Assembly (NCBI GenBank): GCA_019636555.1
Contig: JAHBXH010000001.1
Coordinates: 124,001 to 188,000 of the forward strand
Direction: 5' to 3'
Length of the DNA: 64,000 nt
Source: Phycisphaeraceae bacterium
GTDB lineage: Bacteria > Planctomycetota > Phycisphaerae > Phycisphaerales > UBA1924
Shown: one piece after another, positions 59,809-64,000 of the stretch
Layout of the letters: every line of letters starts with the position of its first letter
Numbering within the stretch: the stretch's first letter is position 1
Notes under the pieces: generated by a model
What the model saw: only the letters and a program-made list of their open reading frames with translations
Database searches by the model: none
What the model was told of the DNA's origin: nothing
Position numbers and translations under genes: made by a program

Positions 59809-62382
59809 ATGCCCACGAATAGCGCGTTGGTCAAACTCGTTGCGGCGGGTTCTTTTGTCCTCGCTTCTTGCGCCATGGCACAACCCGCGACCTGTCCGCG
59901 CATCCTGCCGGGCTCGCTTTCGCCCGAAATCCAGACCCCCCAGACGGCGATCGTCTGGGATCGGGATGGCGCTGGTCCGGAGGCACCGCTCCTGGTCATC
60001 TCGGCGCAAGCATTCCCGGAATCTCCCACCGGCGCGCAGAACCTCATCGGCTGGGACGGGCAGCGGTACGTGAAGATGTTCACCGGCGCGCCCGCCGACG
60101 TGTTGTTCACGCAACTGTTCATCCACTCCGGGCAGCTCTTCGGGGTTTCGAGCACCAGCCAGATGGTGCAGTTCAACTCGAGTTCGTGGACGAACGTCAC
60201 GCCGACCTTCGGCGTCATCAATGAAGCGATTTCGTTCGGAGGCGAGATCGTGATCTGCGGCACGCAGCAGGGCACGTCCGCCAAGGGCGTCTTCGCGCTG
60301 CGCGCCGGCGCATGGGTCCAGCTGGGCGCCGCGTTCAATGGCGATGTGAATTCGATCGCGAACTGGAATGGACAGCTCGTCGCCGTCGGCTCTTTCACGC
60401 TCCCCGGCATCACCACCACTCGCGCGGCAATCTTTGACGGAACCGACTGGCAGCCCCTCGGCACCTCGTCCAACCTGCCTTCCGGATTTGCGCCCACGCG
60501 CGTCCGCGCGATCGGCGACAAAGTGCTCGCTTCCAACAACGGAGGGGTCATCGGCATTTTCGGCGCCGGGGCGTGGCTGCGATCTTCAGAGAATGGAAAG
60601 ATTTTCGGCGCTTCCGAAACCCGGATTTATGCGAACGATCACACGTCGTTTTCCGTATTCGATCCCGAGCCGATCAAGGTCTACGACGGCCAGTCCTGGA
60701 CCACGCTCGACGTGGCATCTCAGGCGTATCTCGATCCGATCTCCGTTGTGTTGGAATATCAAGGCAAGGTCGTGGCGCTCGGGGCGGCGACCGTTGCCGG
60801 AACGAGTGCGGCGTCGCGCGTCAACGCGATCGAACTCGTGGAGTCGCGCTGGCGACCGTTCGGCGAAGGAACCGGCGGGCCCGTTCGCTCCATGGCGATC
60901 GCTCCCGACGGAACACTGCTGACGCTGCGCGGACTTCGGGGCGTTTCCAAAGAGAACTCAAATGTGTACACGTTCCCGTCACATCCTTTCGCGCGGTCGT
61001 GGAACGGGGCGTGGTGCTCTCCCGCGGGGACAGCGCTCCCCGGACCGCCCAACATCAACAACCCGCCGGCGAGCGTTTTCTATGAATTGACCGCGGATCC
61101 CGAATTCGGGATGCTTGCGGGCGGTTACTTCTACGGCGAATACGGCGGCACCCCGCTCGCCGCGGTTGTGCAGTATCTTCCCGGCAGCGATTGGGGGAGC
61201 TTTGGCACCAGGCTCTTCAAATTCAGGGACACCTCCAACACGCTTCAGTCTCCAAGAGTTTTCAAAGTCATCCGGTATCAGGGCGAACTGATCGCCGTCG
61301 GCGAGTTCTCTCTGACCACCGTGGAAGACCACGCCAGTATCGCGCGATATCAGGATGGAGAATGGGTTCCGCTCGCGCCGTCTATGGCTTTCCCGGCCGG
61401 CTCGCGATTCCGCAACGCCTTTGTCTTTGACAACAAGCTGTTCCTCGTCGGTACTTCCGTCAAGACTCCCGACGGCACAGGGACCACTGTCTATTTTGAT
61501 TCGGCTGCGTGGTCGGCTCCGAGCACGGCGCTCAACGCACGCAGCGATTTTTGCCTTCACGCAGGCAACCTCCACGCCGTCGCCGGCGACGGACTAACCG
61601 TGGTGCGGTGGAACGGGTCCGGATGGGACGCTGTCGGCCCGGCCCTTCCGAGCGCGGTGAATGCGATCGCCTCGTATCGAGGCTCGCTCTATTCGGGCGG
61701 CGCATTCGGTCTTCGCAAATTCGACGGAACAAGTTGGGCTGCCCTCACAAGCGTCGGGAACTTCGGCACGGTGCAAGCCCTCATTGAGCACAACGGCGAA
61801 CTCGCGATCGGAACCGATGGGACACTCTCGTACTCTTTCAGCGGCGTCTCGAATTCCGCCACCGGGCTCGCCCGGTTTTCGGCCGACAACATCCCGGTCA
61901 TCCTTCAGAACCCGCTTTCGCGCACCGGCGCCTGCGGAGAGACCACCACGCTCACTGTGACGACCGCGAACTACGGCCCCTCGTCTTATCACTGGTATAA
62001 GGACAGCGTGCTGCTGGCAAATGGGCCGACCGGAAGCGGATCGATTCTTTCCGGAGTTTCGACCAAGTCTCTCGTGATCACCAATCTCGGTTCGAGCGAC
62101 GCCGGTTCGTATACGTGCGTTGTCAGCGTCAGCACGCTCTGCGGCAACACGACAACCGCGCCCGCGGTGCTCGCGGCCACCTGCTGCCCGGCGGATTTGA
62201 ACAACGATCTTGTGGTCGACGACGCCGACTTCGAGCTGTTCGTCGCCGCTTACAACACGCTCGTCTGCGGATCTCCCGAAATGCCGATCGGCTGCCAAGC
62301 CGATTTCAACGGCGACGGACTCGTGGACGACACCGATTTCGTGTACTTCGTGATCGCGTACAACGAACTGGCCTGCCCATGA
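59809..62382 (+). CDS. large secreted beta-propeller/Ig protein with GC-type dockerin tail
   Basis: 857 residues from MPTNSALVKLVAAGSFVLAS; the Shine-Dalgarno and promoter fix this start over the frame from 59746. The body consists of Kelch-like blades (GWDGQRYVKMFTGAP, FNSSSWTNVTPTFGVINEA, NWNGQLVAVGSFTLPGI, RWNGSGWDAVGPALPSAVNA, KFDGTSWAALTSVGN), each a W- or G-centred turn of about 50-60 residues. An Ig-like domain (about 700-785) follows: TTLTVTTANYGPSSYHWYKD, LVITNLGSSDAGSYTCVV. Tail at 793-857: CPADLNNDLVVDDADF, TLVCGSPEMPIGC, DFNGDGLVDDTDF, final CP. Confidence 0.84.
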   Translation: MPTNSALVKLVAAGSFVLASCAMAQPATCPRILPGSLSPEIQTPQTAIVWDRDGAGPEAPLLVISAQAFPESPTGAQNLIGWDGQRYVKMFTGAPADVLFTQLFIHSGQLFGVSSTSQMVQFNSSSWTNVTPTFGVINEAISFGGEIVICGTQQGTSAKGVFALRAGAWVQLGAAFNGDVNSIANWNGQLVAVGSFTLPGITTTRAAIFDGTDWQPLGTSSNLPSGFAPTRVRAIGDKVLASNNGGVIGIFGAGAWLRSSENGKIFGASETRIYANDHTSFSVFDPEPIKVYDGQSWTTLDVASQAYLDPISVVLEYQGKVVALGAATVAGTSAASRVNAIELVESRWRPFGEGTGGPVRSMAIAPDGTLLTLRGLRGVSKENSNVYTFPSHPFARSWNGAWCSPAGTALPGPPNINNPPASVFYELTADPEFGMLAGGYFYGEYGGTPLAAVVQYLPGSDWGSFGTRLFKFRDTSNTLQSPRVFKVIRYQGELIAVGEFSLTTVEDHASIARYQDGEWVPLAPSMAFPAGSRFRNAFVFDNKLFLVGTSVKTPDGTGTTVYFDSAAWSAPSTALNARSDFCLHAGNLHAVAGDGLTVVRWNGSGWDAVGPALPSAVNAIASYRGSLYSGGAFGLRKFDGTSWAALTSVGNFGTVQALIEHNGELAIGTDGTLSYSFSGVSNSATGLARFSADNIPVILQNPLSRTGACGETTTLTVTTANYGPSSYHWYKDSVLLANGPTGSGSILSGVSTKSLVITNLGSSDAGSYTCVVSVSTLCGNTTTAPAVLAATCCPADLNNDLVVDDADFELFVAAYNTLVCGSPEMPIGCQADFNGDGLVDDTDFVYFVIAYNELACP

Positions 62383-62481
62383 GCCTCACGCACGTGCAGG
62401 CTTTCGACGGGCTTCGGACTCGGGTTTGATGCGGAATCGTCCGAGAACCAATTGAGATTATCGGTACTAATTCCGAAATCT

Positions 62482-62499
62482 CGGAGAACTGTTTCTCCG
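62482..62499. promoter_or_regulatory. CGGAGAA/TTCTCCG inverted repeat
   Basis: 7-bp perfect stem with CTGT loop, 100 bases after the preceding stop and about 60 before the next ATG. No T tract follows, so an operator is as likely as a terminator. Confidence 0.4.
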
Positions 62500-62559
62500 T
62501 ATCTTGCTTTACACTTCCTTCAGACTGCGCGTGCCGCTCCGGGACGGCGGAGGGTCCCA

Positions 62560-64000
62560 ATGCTGATTCGAGTTTCTGTCGCGTTTGCGATTTCACTCTG
62601 TCTTTGTGCCGCGTCCTTCGCCGGCCCTCGAAAGCCCCGGATCGTTTACATCCACGCCGAAACCACGACGCCTTCGAACGCGATCGACGTTGTTGGAAAA
62701 CTCGCCGGCTCCGGTCGCTTCAGCGCTGTTGATCTGTACAACGCGAATCTCGTCACTCCGCTGATCGAGCAGTTGAAGTCGTACGACGCGGCGCTCGTCG
62801 CGAACCGCGACGGCTGGCTGGATCGGAATGCTCTCGGCAATGTGCTCGCCGACTACGTCGATGCCGGGTACGGCGTGGTGCTCGCGCCGTTCACCAACAC
62901 CGGTTCGACGAACATGAATCTGGGCGGGCGATGGACCGGCTCGTACAACGGCATCCTCTTCAGCCCGAACATCACGGGCGCCGCGACGCTCGGCGCGTTC
63001 ACGCTGCCGGACCATCAGCCGAGCACCGGAGTTCAGACGTTCAACGGCGGCTCGTTTTCGTATCGTCCTTCGGGCTCGACGCTGCAGGCCGGGTGCACGG
63101 TTTCGTTCGCATGGTCCGACGGGAAGCCGCTGTCCACCATCGGCCCGCTTCAGAACCGCGCCGACATCGGCTTCTATCCGCCCTCGAGCGATGTGAATCC
63201 GGGTTACTGGAGCACATCGACCGACGGCACGCAGATCATGGTGAACGCGCTGCTGTACACGATTCGGCCCAAGGTGCTCATCTGCGCTGCCGCGGCGATC
63301 TTTGGAACCGGCAGCACTTCCGACCCTCGCTTCACCGATCCGCGCAACAAGCTTGTCGGAACGGGCTATTTCTCTGCCATCGATCTCTACGACGCCGGGC
63401 TTAGCACGCCGACGCTCGCGGATCTTCAGAAGTACGACATCGTGCTCACTTGGAACAACGTCAATTATGCCGATCCGGTCGCGATGGGGAACGTGCTCGC
63501 CGACTACGTTGATTGGGGAGGCGGCGTGTGCGTCGCGGTCTTCGCCTCTTCCGGCGGCTCCTCGGTCATGCCGCTGCAGGGTCGATGGGCGACCGGCAGC
63601 TATCGGCTCATCGACGCGATGGGCGGCACCACCAGCGGAACGCAGGCGACGCTCGGAAATGTCGCATATCCCGGCCACCCGACCATGAACCTGGTGACCA
63701 CGTTCGATGGCGGTGTGCGGAGCTTCCGTCCGACTTCGACCACATTGCCGTCGAGCGCGGTCCTGATCGCGCAATGGTCCGATGGAAAGCCGCTGATCGT
63801 CGCTTCGACGACACGCCACAACCGGTGCGACCTCGGGATGTATCCGCCTTCTGCGTTTGTCAATCCCGAATTCTGGGTCGAGTCGACCAACGGCGCGCGG
63901 ATCATGGCGAACGCGCTCCTCTATACGGCGCGACCGTACATCGGGATTCTCCATTCGGAGACGAGCATTCTGACCGCCCCGATGCGCAGCCGATTGCAGC
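62560..64000 (+). CDS. secreted protein with the ~210-residue repeated domain, 3' end cut off
   Basis: 480 residues visible; no stop before the window edge. Start MLIRVSVAFAISLCLCAASF gives a signal peptide, and GGAGG lies 7 bases upstream. Two full copies of the domain found in the gene at 36248 can be read: RIVYIHAETTTPSNAIDVVG, ALGNVLADYVDAGYGVV, LGGRWTGSYNGI, FSYRPSGSTLQAG, WSDGKPLSTIG, IMVNALLYTIRPKV; then the same order again (ALTWNNV-like strand, MGNVLADYVDWGGGV, WSDGKPLIVAS, IMANALLYTARP). A third copy is starting (YIGILHSETSILTAPMRSRL). A dockerin tail would be expected beyond the edge. Confidence 0.8.
   Translation, partial: MLIRVSVAFAISLCLCAASFAGPRKPRIVYIHAETTTPSNAIDVVGKLAGSGRFSAVDLYNANLVTPLIEQLKSYDAALVANRDGWLDRNALGNVLADYVDAGYGVVLAPFTNTGSTNMNLGGRWTGSYNGILFSPNITGAATLGAFTLPDHQPSTGVQTFNGGSFSYRPSGSTLQAGCTVSFAWSDGKPLSTIGPLQNRADIGFYPPSSDVNPGYWSTSTDGTQIMVNALLYTIRPKVLICAAAAIFGTGSTSDPRFTDPRNKLVGTGYFSAIDLYDAGLSTPTLADLQKYDIVLTWNNVNYADPVAMGNVLADYVDWGGGVCVAVFASSGGSSVMPLQGRWATGSYRLIDAMGGTTSGTQATLGNVAYPGHPTMNLVTTFDGGVRSFRPTSTTLPSSAVLIAQWSDGKPLIVASTTRHNRCDLGMYPPSAFVNPEFWVESTNGARIMANALLYTARPYIGILHSETSILTAPMRSRLQ

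Noticed and set aside
57888..60557. 889-residue minus-strand reading frame
   Set aside because: Antisense to two tagged plus-strand genes that have signal peptides, promoters and tails. Shadow frame of GC-rich DNA.
62593..63954. 453-residue minus-strand frame at the right edge
   Set aside because: Antisense to the repeated-domain gene, whose signal peptide and two domain copies are evident on the plus strand.

Overview
The window looks like chromosomal DNA of a high-GC planctomycete, most likely of the class Phycisphaerae. The main reason is a C-terminal two-unit calcium-binding tail (core CPGDLNGDGFVDDADF, then a DCADPSMPAGC-type linker, a second unit and a terminal CP). It matches what is called the GC-type dockerin domain. 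Seventeen genes here carry it, and an eighteenth, cut by the right edge, probably does. Prepilin-like, MoxR/transglutaminase, DUF4870 and PEGA genes fit the same picture. I saw no tRNA, rRNA, CRISPR array, phage structural cluster or transposase.

Left part (1-34.7 kb), mostly housekeeping. It runs: the end of a TauE/SafE permease and a Yellow/MRJP-like lipoprotein; the oxidative pentose phosphate pair zwf-pgl with a P-loop/deoxyribosyltransferase-like fusion protein behind it; two small GC-dockerin proteins; DUF4870, lptB and a PEGA lipoprotein; two secreted proteins ending in a self-cleaving S74 chaperone domain; cysS and metG around a TPR-like secreted protein; a third GC-dockerin protein; a helix-turn-helix membrane protein and a metallophosphoesterase; a 1.1 kb gene-less stretch full of hairpins; rhodanese and cysteine synthase; a DGPF (YCII) protein with an ECF42-type sigma factor; a prepilin-like pair; an MBL hydrolase; a P1B-4 metal ATPase; transglutaminase with MoxR; an acid phosphatase and an SRPBCC protein.

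Right part (34.9-64 kb), a secretome island. Fifteen of sixteen consecutive genes encode exported proteins that end, or probably end, in the GC-dockerin tail; the exception is lpdA. The upstream modules are very different: beta-propellers, an eight-fold FG-GAP protein, a Gly-rich PGRS-like protein, Ig-like domains, a PQQ-type sugar dehydrogenase, a lipase-like hydrolase, a GH13 branching-type enzyme and a repeated ~210-residue domain I cannot name. Paralogs with that unnamed domain lie near both ends of the island in opposite orientation. One gene has an apparent frameshift in a G5 run. Short dispersed repeats collect in the gaps.

How the parts fit: the shared tail probably acts as a common sorting, anchoring or assembly tag on exported proteins that bind or degrade polymers at the cell surface. 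The window shows no cohesin-like receptor and no sorting enzyme, so the partner must lie elsewhere. Several housekeeping genes have a -10-like hexamer only 6-8 bases before the start codon and no Shine-Dalgarno, which suggests leaderless mRNAs; most tailed secreted genes have a clear Shine-Dalgarno.
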